Shown: in pieces, positions 35,593 through 46,672 of the stretch
How positions within the stretch are numbered: the first letter of the stretch is position 1
How the letters are laid out: each line of letters starts with the position of its first letter
Assembly: GCF_000400955.1 (NCBI RefSeq)
Contig: NC_021284.1
Coordinates: 1,043,345-1,107,344, forward strand
Length of the DNA stretch: 64,000 nt
DNA from: Spiroplasma syrphidicola EA-1
GTDB taxonomy: Bacteria > Bacillota_I > Bacilli_A > Mycoplasmatales > Mycoplasmataceae
Reading direction: 5' to 3'
The notes under the pieces: generated by a model
The model's input: the letters and a program-made list of their open reading frames with translations, nothing else
Database searches by the model: none
Told to the model about the DNA's origin: nothing
Made by a program: the position numbers and the translations under genes

Positions 35593-38256
35593 TTATCGTC
35601 CAATTGCCTTACGAATTTGGTCATATCCTAACAACATTATTAAAGGGACTGTCATCATTGCCATTGCGACTAACGTCATTTGTCATGATACTGTTGGAAC
35701 TGTAACATATTGTTCCCCTGATGGTGCTAATAAGAAAATTTGATTAATCCCTGGAGTATAAATAATTAAGAAATTTAATCCTAAGGCAATTAATGATGCT
35801 CCTAATAAATAATAGTTAACTTTCCCTCATTTATGATGGGCTTTAATTCGATAGTTCGGTAGTTGTAAAGCAAAAACATAAATGGCTGGTGCACAAGTCA
35901 TTACTAAGATTGTTGCCATTTTAGCACTATCTAAATCTTGGAAAACTTCGCGGCCAATAAAGAATGTTCCGACAACCGCTAAAGTTGTTGTTAGGGCTAC
36001 AAATAAAATTGTTATTAAGCTATTTGTAAAAAATGATTCTTTTTTATTCCGCGGTTTATCTAGCATCAAACGATTATCATTACTGTCAAAACCAATTGGT
36101 ACTGCTAAAAGCGTTTCAATAATTAAGTTAAATCATAAAATATTAACTGAATCAAATGGTTTGATTCCAGCTGTTAATGAAATAATTAAAAAGGCTAGAA
36201 CATTAGCAATATTAGCCGAAATAACAAATGCTATCGCTCGTTTAATTTTTTGGTAAACATTACGACCTTCTTCAACTCCTTTTAAAATTGTTGAAAAATT
36301 ATCATCTTGTAAAATAATGTTAGCCGCTTGTTTTGAAACATCTGTTCCAGTAATTCCCATTGCTACACCAATATCGGCTTTACTTAAACTTGGCGCATCA
36401 TTAACCCCATCACCTGTCATTGAAACGACATAATTTAAAGCCTGTAAGCAATTAACAATCCGTGTTTTATGTTCAGGATTAACACGAGCAAAAATGCTAA
36501 TATCCTTAAATTTGTTTTTTAATTCATCATCATTTAATTCATCAATTTCTGCTCCAGAAATTACATTTGCACTAGAACTAGCTAAATTTAATTGTTTGGC
36601 AATTGCTAAGGCAGTATCTTTATGATCACCTGTAATCATCATGACACGGATTCCTGCTTGATGGGCATCAGCAATAGCCTTAATTGCTTCTGGGCGGGGA
36701 GGATCAATCATCCCAACAGCCCCTAAAAAGATTAAATCATTTTCTAAATCTTCTTTATTACCATCAAATTTTTTATGAGCAAAAGCTAACACCCGCAAAG
36801 CATCTAATGATAAAGTTTTTGCAGCATGTAGTAATTCTGTTTTAATTTCCGCTGTTAACGGAACTATTTTGTCATTTTGATAAATCTTCGTACATTTTTT
36901 TAATAATTCATCAATTGCCCCTTTAGTATAAACATATTCACTATTACCAATCACATTAATTGTTGACATTAATTTACGTTCAGAATCAAAAGGAATTTCA
37001 TTAATTCTTTTATGTTTTTTTCGTCATTCACTTTCCTTGATTGTATAACGACGCGTGAAATCAACTAAGGCAATTTCTGTTGGATCACCAATTTTTTCAT
37101 TTTTTTCATTAATAGCATCATTACATAACGTTAAGCTATTAATAAAATGTTCATCATGTATTGAATTATTATATTTATAATCTTCACTATTAATTGATGC
37201 ATTATTAAAGATAATTTTTTTAACAGTCATTTTATTTTGTGTTAATGTTCCCGTTTTATCTGAACAAATAACATTAACTGAACCTAAAGTTTCTACAGCA
37301 TCTAATTTTTTAACAATAACATTAATTTTTGACATTCGCTTTGTTGATAGCGAAAGAATAACGGTTACAATCACAATTAGTGATTCTGGAATAACAGCAA
37401 TCGCAATTGTAACTGAGGTCATTAAATTAACTGGTCAGTTTGGACGATCAGTAAAGAAGAAAAAGAGAAAAACACTAACTGCCAAGAATAAAGCAAAAAT
37501 ACTAACAAATTTTGTTAACTTTGCTAATCGCAATTGTAATGGTGTTTTTTCTTGTTTCGCCCCAGCTAAACCAGCAGCAATTTTTCCAATTTCACTATTA
37601 ACAGCATTAGCAACTACAACTCCAACCGCACGACCATTCGTAACAAATGTTGACATAAAAGCCATATTATGCTGCTCTGCTAACACTAATTTATTTTCCG
37701 TAATAATTTTAGCATGCTTTTCAACTGGCACTGATTCTCCTGTTAAAGCGGATTCATCAATTTGTAAATTACTAGCTTGAATAATTCGCAAATCAGCAGG
37801 AACATATTTCCCGGCTTCTAAAATAACAACATCACCAGTCACTAATTCGCTTGTGGGGATTTCAAAAACTTCACCATCGCGAATAACAACTGCTTTTGGA
37901 ACTGTCATTTCTTCTAAAGCTGCTAATGATTTGCGCGCTTTAACTTGTTGAATTGTTTGAATAATTGCATTTAAAAAAACAATTGAAATTATAACCAAAA
38001 AATCAACTAAATGAACTTCATTTGAGATTACTTTTTCAATTACAACTGAACTAATTCCAGCAACAATTAGAATTATTGAAAGAGGGTCTAATAAGGCTAA
38101 TAAAATTAAAAGTATTCATGGTTTATGCTTTGGTTTTGGTAACTCATTCTTCCCATTCTGAGTTAATCTTTCTTGAGCAGTTTCTTTTGATAATCCTTTA
38201 TCTAAATTAGTTGATAATTCTTTTGCTAAATCTTCATTTTCTCGATTAAATCACAT
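35593..38256 (-). CDS. P-type cation-transporting ATPase (calcium-pump-like)
   Basis: 887 residues. N-terminal cytosolic start (LSKETAQERLTQNGKNELP) as in P2A pumps, TGES loop (ALTGESVPVEKH), phosphorylation site ICSDKTGTLTQNKM, nucleotide-domain KGAIDELLKKC, MITGDHKDTALAIA and hinge TGDGVNDAPSL. The M4 transport motif reads VIPESL where Ca2+ pumps usually have IPEGLP; the glutamate is kept. Ten membrane helices are plausible, with the C-terminal six clear. Ca2+ or Mg2+ export is likely but the ion is inferred. Confidence 0.88.
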
Positions 38257-38346
38257 CAATTCAACGCCTGCTTTCTAGTTTTACTTAATATAATTATAAT
38301 CTAATTCTAGCAATGTCACCAATAAATTAAATTTTCTCTTTTTCCC

Positions 38347-38382
38347 AATAAAAAACATCTAAGAATAATCTTAGATGTTTTT
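38347..38382 (-). terminator. Terminator after fba
   Basis: 14-bp arms (AAAAACATCTAAGA / TCTTAGATGTTTTT) with a 4-base loop just after the fba stop; separates fba from the P-type ATPase. Confidence 0.85.
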
Positions 38383-38392
38383 AACTTTGAAA

Positions 38393-39283
38393 CTAGGCTT
38401 TCCCTTTGCTTCCAAATCATTCAGTTAATTCATTAAAAGTATCTTTAATTGCATCACAACCTGGTTTTAATAATTTACGTGGATCAAATCCTTTTCCATT
38501 TTCTGGTAAATCTTTTCCTGCTTCAATATATTTTCTTGTTGCTTGTGCAAAAGCGATTTGTAATTCTGTATTAACATTAATTTTACTAATTCCTAATGAA
38601 ATTGCATGAATTACTTGTTCTTTTGGAATTCCACTTCCCCCGTGTAAAACCATTCCAAGTTTTGCAGCAGCTTGAATTTGTTCTAAGGCTTCAAAGTTTA
38701 ATCCTTTTCATCCTGCTGGGTATGGACCATGAATGTTTCCAATTCCGGCTGCTAAGAAATCAATCCCTGTTGCAACCATAATTGTTGCTTCTTTTGGATC
38801 AGCGATTTCCCCTGTCCCAACAACACCATCTTCTTCTCCACCGATTGTTCCAATTTCTGCTTCAACTGAAACATCATAGTGTTTTGCATATAATAAAACT
38901 TCTTTTGTATTACTTAAATTTTCTTCAAATGGATGATGACTTCCATCATACATTACTGATGAAAATCCTGCATCAATTGCTTTTTTACAGCTTTCGACAG
39001 TTTGTCCATGATCTAAATGTAATGCTACAGGAACAGTAATTTGTAATGCGTCTAATAATTCGTTTACTAAACTAGCAACAACTTTATACCCTCCCATGTA
39101 TTTAATTGCCCCTTCTGAAGCTCCTAAAATAATTGGTGTATTACTTGCTTGCGCTGCTTCTAATAATGATTTTGTTCATTCTAAGTTATTAATATTAAAA
39201 TGTCCAACAGCATATTTCCCTTTATGCGCTTTATCTACAATTCCACTTGCATTCACTAATCTTGAATGATATATTCTTGCCAT
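38393..39283 (-). CDS. fba: Class II fructose-bisphosphate aldolase
   Basis: Zinc aldolase that cleaves fructose-1,6-bisphosphate in glycolysis. 296 residues from MARIYHSRLVNASG, behind AGAGAGG. Zinc-ligand motifs are visible (ALHLDHGQTVESC, GNIHGPYPAG, LHGGSGIPKEQV), with NVNTELQIAFA near the C-terminus. Ends WFGSKGKA with one TGA as Trp. Normal length. Single gene, with a TATAAT -10 at 39327-39332 on the minus strand. Confidence 0.96.
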
Positions 39284-39614
39284 TTTAATTTTTCCTCTCT
39301 TTAAATTATGTTCTATGACTTCTTTTATTATAACTCTTTTTTTAAAAAGTAGCATCAAACAGATATTTTTATTAGGATTTATTGCAATTTACCTAAATTT
39401 ACCATTTTATTTTCAATTATTATCATTTTTTTATTCAAAACTATTATCATTAAAAAATCTTATGCTATGATATGTGTATTATATGGCAACATATAATACA
39501 CATATATTTATTAACATGGTTAGTTTACTTTCCAGTTAGTAAATATATAAATCCATTCATAAATAGTTTTTCATAGTTTTTCTATAGGATTATTGCAACA
39601 GCAATAATCTTTTT
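39284..39614. other. Intergenic region holding a long inverted repeat and a plus-strand terminator-like hairpin
   Basis: About 330 bases between the starts and ends of two minus-strand genes. It contains the fba -10, the inverted repeat at 39470-39505 and a hairpin at 39588-39616 whose T-run points along the plus strand, against both neighbours. No ORF of note; a 7-codon ATG frame near 39515 looks fortuitous. Confidence 0.6.
39470..39505. repeat. Perfect 16-bp inverted repeat with GCAA loop
   Basis: Arms ATATGTGTATTATATG (39470-39485) and CATATAATACACATAT (39490-39505) pair perfectly around GCAA, a GNRA-type tetraloop if transcribed from the plus strand. A TGCTATGAT (TGnTATGAT, extended -10-like) overlaps the left arm at 39464-39471. 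Confidence 0.85.
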
Positions 39615-39616
39615 TT
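39588..39616 (+). terminator. Plus-strand intrinsic terminator, gene unknown
   Basis: GATTATTGC / GCAATAATC arms with an AACA loop and seven T on the plus strand. The minus strand lacks a T-run after the hairpin, so it does not serve mutM. It implies a short plus-strand transcript starting in the 39.4-39.5 kb region. Confidence 0.65.
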
Positions 39617-40445
39617 ATTTTAGCTTTTGACAATGTGGACAATAATAAGTTCCCCGCCCATTAATAAATATTTTTAAGATTGTTGTCGCACAAAGCGGAC
39701 AAGCTTTTTTTGCTTGGCCATGAACTTGTAATTCATTAACAAATTTACCATCAATACCTGGTTCAGGATGATAGGTTGAAATTGTTGTGCCCCCTGCCGC
39801 AATTGCTTGGGCTAAAACAGCGCGAGTATTATCAATAATATTTTGATAATCCTGATCATCAAGATTTTTGGTTTTTTCGCCAGGATGCAGTTTTGAAGCA
39901 AATAAAATTTCATTAGCATAAATATTACCAATCCCAACAATAACATTTTGTTCTAACAAAGTTGTTTTAATTGGTTGATTTTTATTAGCCCAATGTTTTT
40001 TTAAATACGCTACAGTAATATTTTGATCAAACGGTTCTAATCCTAGTTTATTTAATGGCGGATTTGTTAAATAATTAACTTTATCATATAAATGCATTGT
40101 TCCAAATTTACGGGTGTCATGATAACGCAATTGCATTTCCCCATCCAATTCAAAAACAACCATGATGTGTTTTCACTCCCCATCATTGTCTTTTTGATTA
40201 AAATAATATTTCCCTTCCATTCGTAAATGGCTAATTAAAACATAGTCATCTAAAATAATTAAAAGATGTTTACCCATTCTTTCAACATCATTAATTGTTT
40301 GGCCAATCACTTTTTCTCGGAAAGCTTCCGGATTATCGGTTTTAATGATCTTATTTCAAAAAATTAAACAATCAGTAATTGTTCGCCCTTTTAGGTTTTT
40401 TAATAAAATTTTACGAACCGTTTCAACTTCTGGTAATTCTGGCAT
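39615..40445 (-). CDS. mutM: Formamidopyrimidine-DNA glycosylase
   Basis: Removes 8-oxoguanine and formamidopyrimidines and nicks the abasic site. 276 residues starting MPELPEVETVRKIL with the catalytic Pro/Glu, the conserved LLEQNVIVGIGNIYANEILF block, and a C-terminal zinc finger (CPLC...CPHC). The end overlaps the T-run of the plus-strand hairpin by a few bases. Lies 43 bases downstream of polA, a common repair pairing. Confidence 0.95.
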
Positions 40446-40488
40446 ATTTAAACCTTCTTTCTTTTTGTAAAGTACTTATATTATAGTT

Positions 40489-43092
40489 TTATTTTAATTG
40501 ATATCAAGATGCTCCTTCAACCATATCAACAGTTAATTTAACACTTAGTTTTGTTGAATTTTCCATTAAATCTTTCACCAACGCTTTTACTTGTGCTAAT
40601 TCTGTTTTTGGGACTTCAAAAATTAATTCATCGTGAATTTGGGCAATAATTTTTGTTCTTAACTTTAAGCGTAATAATTCTTGATCAATATTTTTTAAAG
40701 CTATTTTAATAATATCGGCCGCTGTTCCCTGAATTGGCATATTCATTGCAATCCGTTTACCAAATTCCCGTTGCATATAATTAGCATCATTAATTTCTGG
40801 AACATAGCGTTTACGGTTAAACATTGTCATAACATAGCCATTATTCTTACAAAACTCAACTTGACTATCAATGAAATTTTTAATTGTTGGGAATTGTTGA
40901 TAATAATTTTGAATAATTTCTTTTGCTTCTGGCACAGAAATATTTAAATCATTGGCTAAACCAAAATCACTAATCCCATAAATGATTCCAAAATTAACTG
41001 CTTTAGCACTGCGACGAATTGTTGAAGTAATTTCTTCTTTTTTCAAATTGAAAATTTTCATCGCCGTATTAGTATGGATATCTTCTCCAGCATTAAATGC
41101 TGCTAACATATGATCATCTTTTGACATATCAGCTAAAATTCGCAATTCAATTTGTGAATAGTCTGCTGATAATAAAATATTATCTTCCGATGAGACAACA
41201 AAAATTTTACGAACTTCTTTTTGTACTTCATCGCGAATACTAATATTTTGCATATTAGGTTCAACTGAAGATAATCGTCCAGTTGCTGTTAATGTTTGTT
41301 TATAAATTGTGTGCACTTTCCCATCTTGGAAAAGGTATTTTTCCATCCCTTTTAAATAGGTTGAATATAATTTTTGATATTTCCGATAATCCAAAATTTT
41401 ACTAATAATTGGGTGACTTAATTTAATTGTTTCTAAAACTTCTTGGGCTGTTGAACCCTTCTTATGATCTTTTAATTGTAAGTCTTGATACAATAATTCC
41501 GATAATTGTTTTGGAGAATTAGGATTAACTTCTTTATTGGCCATTGTATTAATTTCACGATTTAGGTCATTAACAATTTGTTCAATTCGAACAGTTTGTT
41601 TTGATAGCTCTCGTTGGTCAACTTTAACTCCAGCTCGTTCCATTCGAGCCAAAGCAAATGTTGTTGGTAATTCAATATCATAATATAACTGATATTGATT
41701 ACTACTTGTTAATAAAGAAACAATCTTTTCACGTAACGTGTGAATATAATTCGCTTTCTCGCCAATAAAGTAACTTAATTTATTTAAATCCGTGGGAATA
41801 GTTTTTTTAACCCCTTTGCCATAAAATAATTCATCAGATAAAATTTGTTTTTTAGCAAATAAATTAATGTAATTATCAAGGGTATTTTTTGTGTTTGAAT
41901 TATAAATATAGCCCGCTAACATCATGTCATAACTAATATTGTTAATTGTAATATTATCGCGGCCTAAACCAACAATTAAACTTTTAGCATTATAAGTAAA
42001 TTTTTGATAATTTTCGTTTGCTAAAAAAGCATGAAAACTCGTGTCAAATTTAGCACTCGTATAATCAAAATAAAAAATACCATGCGAATTAACAATTCCA
42101 AACCCTATAAGTTCGGATAGATGATAATTTTCATCAAACAATTCTAAAAAAACAGTTGTCCCATCTTCATTTCATTCCTCGCTTCATTCTGTAATAACTT
42201 TAACGGCTAAACTCTGTTTAACTGGTTCACTATTATTGTAAAGTTTAGTAACATAAGAATTCATATTATATTTTAAATAAAAATCTAGTAGTTTTTCTTT
42301 GTTAACTTCTAGTTTGCTAAAAGCAAAATCACCTAATTCCAAATCACATAGAATTGTTGCTACTTTCTTACATAATAACGCTTCAGCTTGATGACTAATT
42401 AAATTATTCTTTAAGCTCCCTTTAATATCGTCAATATTTTGATAAATATTTTCAATTGTTTGATATTCCTTAATTAACTTGATCGCTGTTTTTTCTCCAA
42501 CCCCGGGGATTCCTTTTAAATTATCAGAAGGATCACCCATTAAACCTTTTAAATCAGGAACTTGTTCGGGACTAACTTCTCACTTATTTAATAGTGCTGT
42601 TTTATCAAAAATATCAGCACTATCACCTTGGCGAGGAATTAAAATATTTGTTTTATCACTAATTAATTGAAATAAATCTTTATCACTTGATAAAATATCA
42701 ACATAATAATTTTGCGTCTCAGCTTGCTTAGCTAAACAACCTAGCAAATCATCGGCTTCATATCCTTCTTTTTCTAAATAAGGAATTTGATAACTATCTA
42801 AAAATTCTTTCACAATTGGAAATTGCTGTACTAATTCTTCTGGGGTTTTACTTCTTCCCGCTTTATAATCAGCAATTAAGTCATGGCGAAAATTAATTTT
42901 TCCCTTATCAAAAGCCACAACAACACTATAATAATTATTATCTTTTAAGATTTTATTTAACATATTAGCAAAAGCATAAACGGCATTTGTTGGTGTTCCA
43001 TCTAAACTTTTTAACATTTCACCACTATAGGCTGTTGCATAAAAAGCCCGAAAGATTAATGAGTTTCCATCAATTAGTAAAATTTTATTCAT
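40489..43092 (-). CDS. polA: DNA polymerase I
   Basis: 867 residues in one frame with TGA as Trp. The N-terminal 290 form the 5'-3' exonuclease (LLIDGNSLIFRAF, DDLLGCLA, SSDKDLFQL, GDPSDNLKGIPGVGEKTA). The middle (about 300-470) lacks clear 3'-5' exonuclease acidic motifs, so proofreading is probably absent. The polymerase part has motif A LLSADYSQIELRILA, motif B RRSAKAVNFGIIYG and motif C QIHDELIFE. Start chosen at ATG 43092 behind AAGGAG rather than an upstream Met. Upstream of mutM on the same strand. Confidence 0.95.
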
Positions 43093-43147
43093 TGTATTTT
43101 CTCCTTCATTCAATTATAACTGATATAAGTGATTTCAAAATTATTTC

Positions 43148-43909
43148 TTACCAAACTAAAAAAGAACCCCCACTTCCAGCGAGCATAACATGATGATAGG
43201 TTTTTTTTAAATCTTGATATTTTTGCGCTAACTGTGGGTTAAGATCAAAAGCTGGTTGTTGGAGAATATTATAATAGTCATCATTTCTATTAACTAGCTG
43301 CTGATAATAATCATATTTTTGATCTAATTGTTGAAAAACTGCTTGCGCATATGACGGAATTTGCGAGTTAATAACGGTAACATTTGGGATAGCAAATTTT
43401 TTGATTTGTTTTTTTGTTAATAGTTTTATTCTATCACCGACCCCTGTTACAACTGCTGGTTTAGCCAAATAGAAAAAGAGCGCATCAGAACCAAGTTGTT
43501 TAATAATTTTTTTAACCTTCTTTGTTGAAAAATTAATCTGAAAAAAAGTACAACATAGTTTAATTACCCCAACAGCATTACTAGCTGAAAAACCTAACCC
43601 TGAACCAACTAAACTATTTTTTTCAAGTTGAAAGTGAAGAGGAACGTTTTGAGCAGTTGGAAAGGCCTGGACAAATAAATCATAGGCTTTTAAAAGAGTA
43701 TTATTATTGGGATCAATTAAAGGGTTATTAGTTGTCACATAGGTTTTAGTTTTTTTACTTGGTGTTAAAATAATTCGATCAAATTCTTTTTCATATGGAA
43801 ACATAATTGTTTTAACCTTATGAAGTTTTTGCCCCTGTTGTAATCTTTTAACATCAAGTTTTGTATTAATTTTACCAACAGTTTTTACTTCAATTATTTT
43901 GCTTGTCAT
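43148..43909 (-). CDS. ispE: 4-diphosphocytidyl-2-C-methyl-D-erythritol kinase (IspE), short C-terminus
   Basis: GHMP kinase of the non-mevalonate isoprenoid pathway. 253 residues: VGKINTKLDVKR with the substrate Lys/Asn, phosphate loop GSGLGFSASNAVG, GSDALFFYLAKPAVVTGVGD, and a closing LAGSGGSFLVW. The protein ends at that Trp, where many IspE proteins carry about 20 more residues, so the last helix is missing or very short. Start taken as ATG 43909 (SD AAGGGTGA); a GTG at 43918 is possible. It overlaps the ksgA 3' end. Confidence 0.85.
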   Translation of the reverse strand: MTSKIIEVKTVGKINTKLDVKRLQQGQKLHKVKTIMFPYEKEFDRIILTPSKKTKTYVTTNNPLIDPNNNTLLKAYDLFVQAFPTAQNVPLHFQLEKNSLVGSGLGFSASNAVGVIKLCCTFFQINFSTKKVKKIIKQLGSDALFFYLAKPAVVTGVGDRIKLLTKKQIKKFAIPNVTVINSQIPSYAQAVFQQLDQKYDYYQQLVNRNDDYYNILQQPAFDLNPQLAQKYQDLKKTYHHVMLAGSGGSFLVW

Positions 43910-44739
43910 GTTGTTCACCCTTGATAAATCTGATAAAAATCATTTAAGCTTAAATTTTCAGCTCTTAAATTTAAATTATATCCTAAGTTATTTAAGACAT
44001 TTGTTGCTAGTGTTTTATCTTTTGTTATTGTCGCGAAATTATTTAAAATTGTTTTGCGCTTGTAGGCAAATAAGGCACGAATAAATTCTAAAAATTTTGT
44101 TTCATTATCAATTGCTAAGTTTTTTTTATTAAAAGTAAAAGCCAGCACAATACTATCAACTTTTGGAACAGGAAAGAAATTATTTTTTCCAACTAAACAA
44201 ACTTTCTTAATATCACAATAATATTGACAAACAACTGATAAATTATTATATTGTTTATTATTTGGCTGGGCCAGAATTCGTTCCCCAACTTCTTTTTGCA
44301 TCATTAAAATTAAAGTTTTCATTTTTGGATTACTACTTGTTAGTAATTTAAAAATAATAGGTGAAGTAATATAGTAAGGTAAATTTGAAATAACGTTAAC
44401 AACTTTAAAATCATCAAATTCTACTGCTAATAATTCATTAATATCAACTTTTAAAATATCAGCTTTAATAATTTTTAAATTTTTGTGATTATGATATTTT
44501 TGTTCTAAAAATTCAACAAGCTTAGGATCAATTTCAACCACAACAACTTTACCAGCTTTAACAATTATTTCATCAGTTAATGCCCCCATCCCTGGGCCAA
44601 TTTCAAGAATCGCTGTTTGTTTAGTCATATTGGCAGCATCAACAATATTATTAATAATATGTTTATTTTTTAAAAAGTTTTGTCCCTTACTTTTTTGGGG
44701 AATAATATCTTGCTTATTGTGGTGTATTGTTTGTGACAT
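43894..44739 (-). CDS. ksgA: 16S rRNA (adenine1518-N6/adenine1519-N6)-dimethyltransferase
   Basis: Dimethylates two adenines in helix 45 of 16S rRNA. 281 residues with KGQNFLKN, SAM motif ILEIGPGMGALTDEI, VEIDPKLVEFLE and the target-binding NLPYYITSPIIFKLL. Reading TGA near 43915 as Trp extends the C-terminus to a TAA at 43894, overlapping ispE by 16 bases. Its start overlaps the rnmV end by 26 bases, so the three genes are tightly coupled. Confidence 0.95.
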
Positions 44740-45262
44740 TGTTGTTTTCCTCCAAAATTGTTCTAAGTTCTGTTTGACTAATATTTAAATACGTTAATCA
44801 TTTATAAGTCTTTTTATTATTAACTGGTGGTCAATTATAATAAGTTTGTAAAATTCGACGCTTATTACTATCATCTACTATATTAACATAATCAGTTCAA
44901 CTTAAACTAGGATTATTATCTCCCGTAAATTGAATAACATTTGCTAAACTAGTTTTAATGTCTTCATCACTAGCTTGGGCAATTCCAACTTTTTTGTTAC
45001 GAATCGCTTTGCTTTTATCAATAAAAGCATGATAACAGTTATTTGCTAAGTAGCTGCTAACAATATCACGAATTTTTTGACCTGGATAATCAGGATCTGT
45101 GAAAATAATAATTTTATTTGTTAAACTTAGTTTTTTAATTAATTCTAAAGTTGCGGGCGAAATCGCACTACCACTTGTCTCAATCGTCGCAATGGTTGGA
45201 AAAATATTTTTTATTTTAGCCGTATCAGTTTTTCCTTCTACAACAATGACAAATTTTTCCAC
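44714..45262 (-). CDS. rnmV: Ribonuclease M5
   Basis: Matures 5S rRNA. 182 residues with a TOPRIM domain: VVVEGKTDTAKI with the catalytic Glu and FTDPDYPGQKIR with the DxD-type acidic pair. SD GGAGG before the ATG. First gene of the overlapping rnmV-ksgA-ispE group; divergent from mreB2. Confidence 0.9.
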
Positions 45263-45310
45263 AACTTTCCTCCAATAAAACTTTTCCTTATATTTATACC
45301 ATTTTTGTAG

Positions 45311-45316
45311 TATAAT
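45311..45316 (+). promoter_or_regulatory. Probable -10 of mreB2
   Basis: TATAAT at 45311-45316, about 65 bases before the mreB2 start; no good -35 is visible at the expected spacing. SD AGGAGG follows at 45363. Confidence 0.45.
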
Positions 45317-45379
45317 TACATTACAGTATTATTTTAAAATATTAAATTTAAATTAGAAAATTAGGAGGCATTAATAAAT

Positions 45380-46426
45380 ATGGCTAATTATAAATTTGGA
45401 AAAGAGTACTCATTTCTAGCACTAGATCTTGGAACAGCAAATACAATTGCTTATGTTTCAGGGCAAGGAATTGTCTATAATGAACCGTCATTAATGGCAT
45501 ATGATACATTGACTAACTCTTTAATAGCCTTGGGGACTGAAGCTTATAAAATGATTGGGAAAACTCATGATCACATTAGAATGGTAACACCATTAGTAGA
45601 CGGGGTTATTTCAGATATGGAAGCAGCCCAAGATTTACTAAAACACATTTTTGGACGTTTAAAATTATCAAACATTTGAAAAAACGCGATTGTTGTTTTA
45701 GCATGTCCTAGTGGAGTTACTGAATTAGAACGTAGTGCATTAAAAGCAATTGCAAAAGATATGGGAGCAAGTTATGTTTTAGTTGAGGAAGAAGTAAAAC
45801 TAGCTGCTTTAGGAGCAGGAATCAACATTGGTTTAGCACAAGGTAACTTAGTAATTGATATTGGTGGGGGAACAACTGATATTGCGATTTTATCAGCAGG
45901 AGATATTGTTATTTCACGTTCAATTAAAGTTGCTGGAAACCATTTTGATGCAGAAATTCAAAAATACATTCGGGCAGAATACAACGTTTTAATCGGAATT
46001 AAAACAGCAGAACAAATCAAAAAAGATATTGGTTCATTAATTAAATTAGTAAATGAAAAACCAGTTCGTGTCTTTGGACGTGATATTATTACTGGTTTAC
46101 CACGAGAAGTATTAGTAAAACCAGAAGAAATTAAAAACGTTTTATTAGCACCATTCTCAAGAATTACTGATTTATTAGTTGAAGTACTTGAACAAACACC
46201 ACCAGAATTAGCGGGAGATGTAATCCGTAATGGAATTACAATTTGTGGTGGAGGAGCTTTAATTAGAGGGATTGTAAAATACTTTGAATCAATTTTCCAA
46301 TTAAAAGTTCGTACAGCAACCGACCCATTAATGTGTGTAATTGAAGGAGCCAAAACTTACGAGAAAAAACTTGGTGCTTTAGTAGAACGCATTGAATTAA
46401 TTGATACAACAGAATATAAACTGTAA
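45380..46426 (+). CDS. mreB2: MreB-family actin homologue, MreB2-like
   Basis: 348-residue cytoskeletal ATPase. Phosphate-1 loop ALDLGTANT at 14-22, catalytic Glu in VEEEVK (E138), phosphate-2 VIDIGGGTTD (158-167), adenosine block TICGGGALIRGI. One TGA (Trp) at about residue 101. It is very similar to the mreB5 product, as expected for the MreB2/MreB5 group of Spiroplasma; the number is assigned by gene order and similarity. Spiroplasma MreBs with fibril form the internal ribbon that shapes and moves the cell. A terminator follows, so it is transcribed apart from mreB3. Confidence 0.88.
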
Positions 46427-46448
46427 AGTGCATTTGCACTTTTTTTTA
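46425..46448 (+). terminator. Terminator after mreB2
   Basis: AAAGTGCA / TGCACTTT stem with a 2-base loop and a T-run, overlapping the mreB2 stop. Confidence 0.8.
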
Positions 46449-46672
46449 TTTTTATGGAAAAAATGTAAGAAATATAAATAATTGTAAAAATTTCTATACT
46501 TTTTTAAAAATAAAAGGTAAAATCTTAGTGTACTTTTGCAATTTTATTTTAGAGAGTAAATGTTGCAAAATTAATTTCAACTTATATATGAGATAAATAT
46601 ATGGTGAAAAAAAATATGCTAGATTTATATTATTTTATTTAAGTATAAACTGTCGGAAGGAGATTTACTAAA

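Noticed and set aside
46520..46600. Inverted TTTTGCAA / TTGCAAAA pair upstream of mreB3
   Set aside because: Arms of only 8 bases separated by about 22 bases; too weak to call an operator without other copies.
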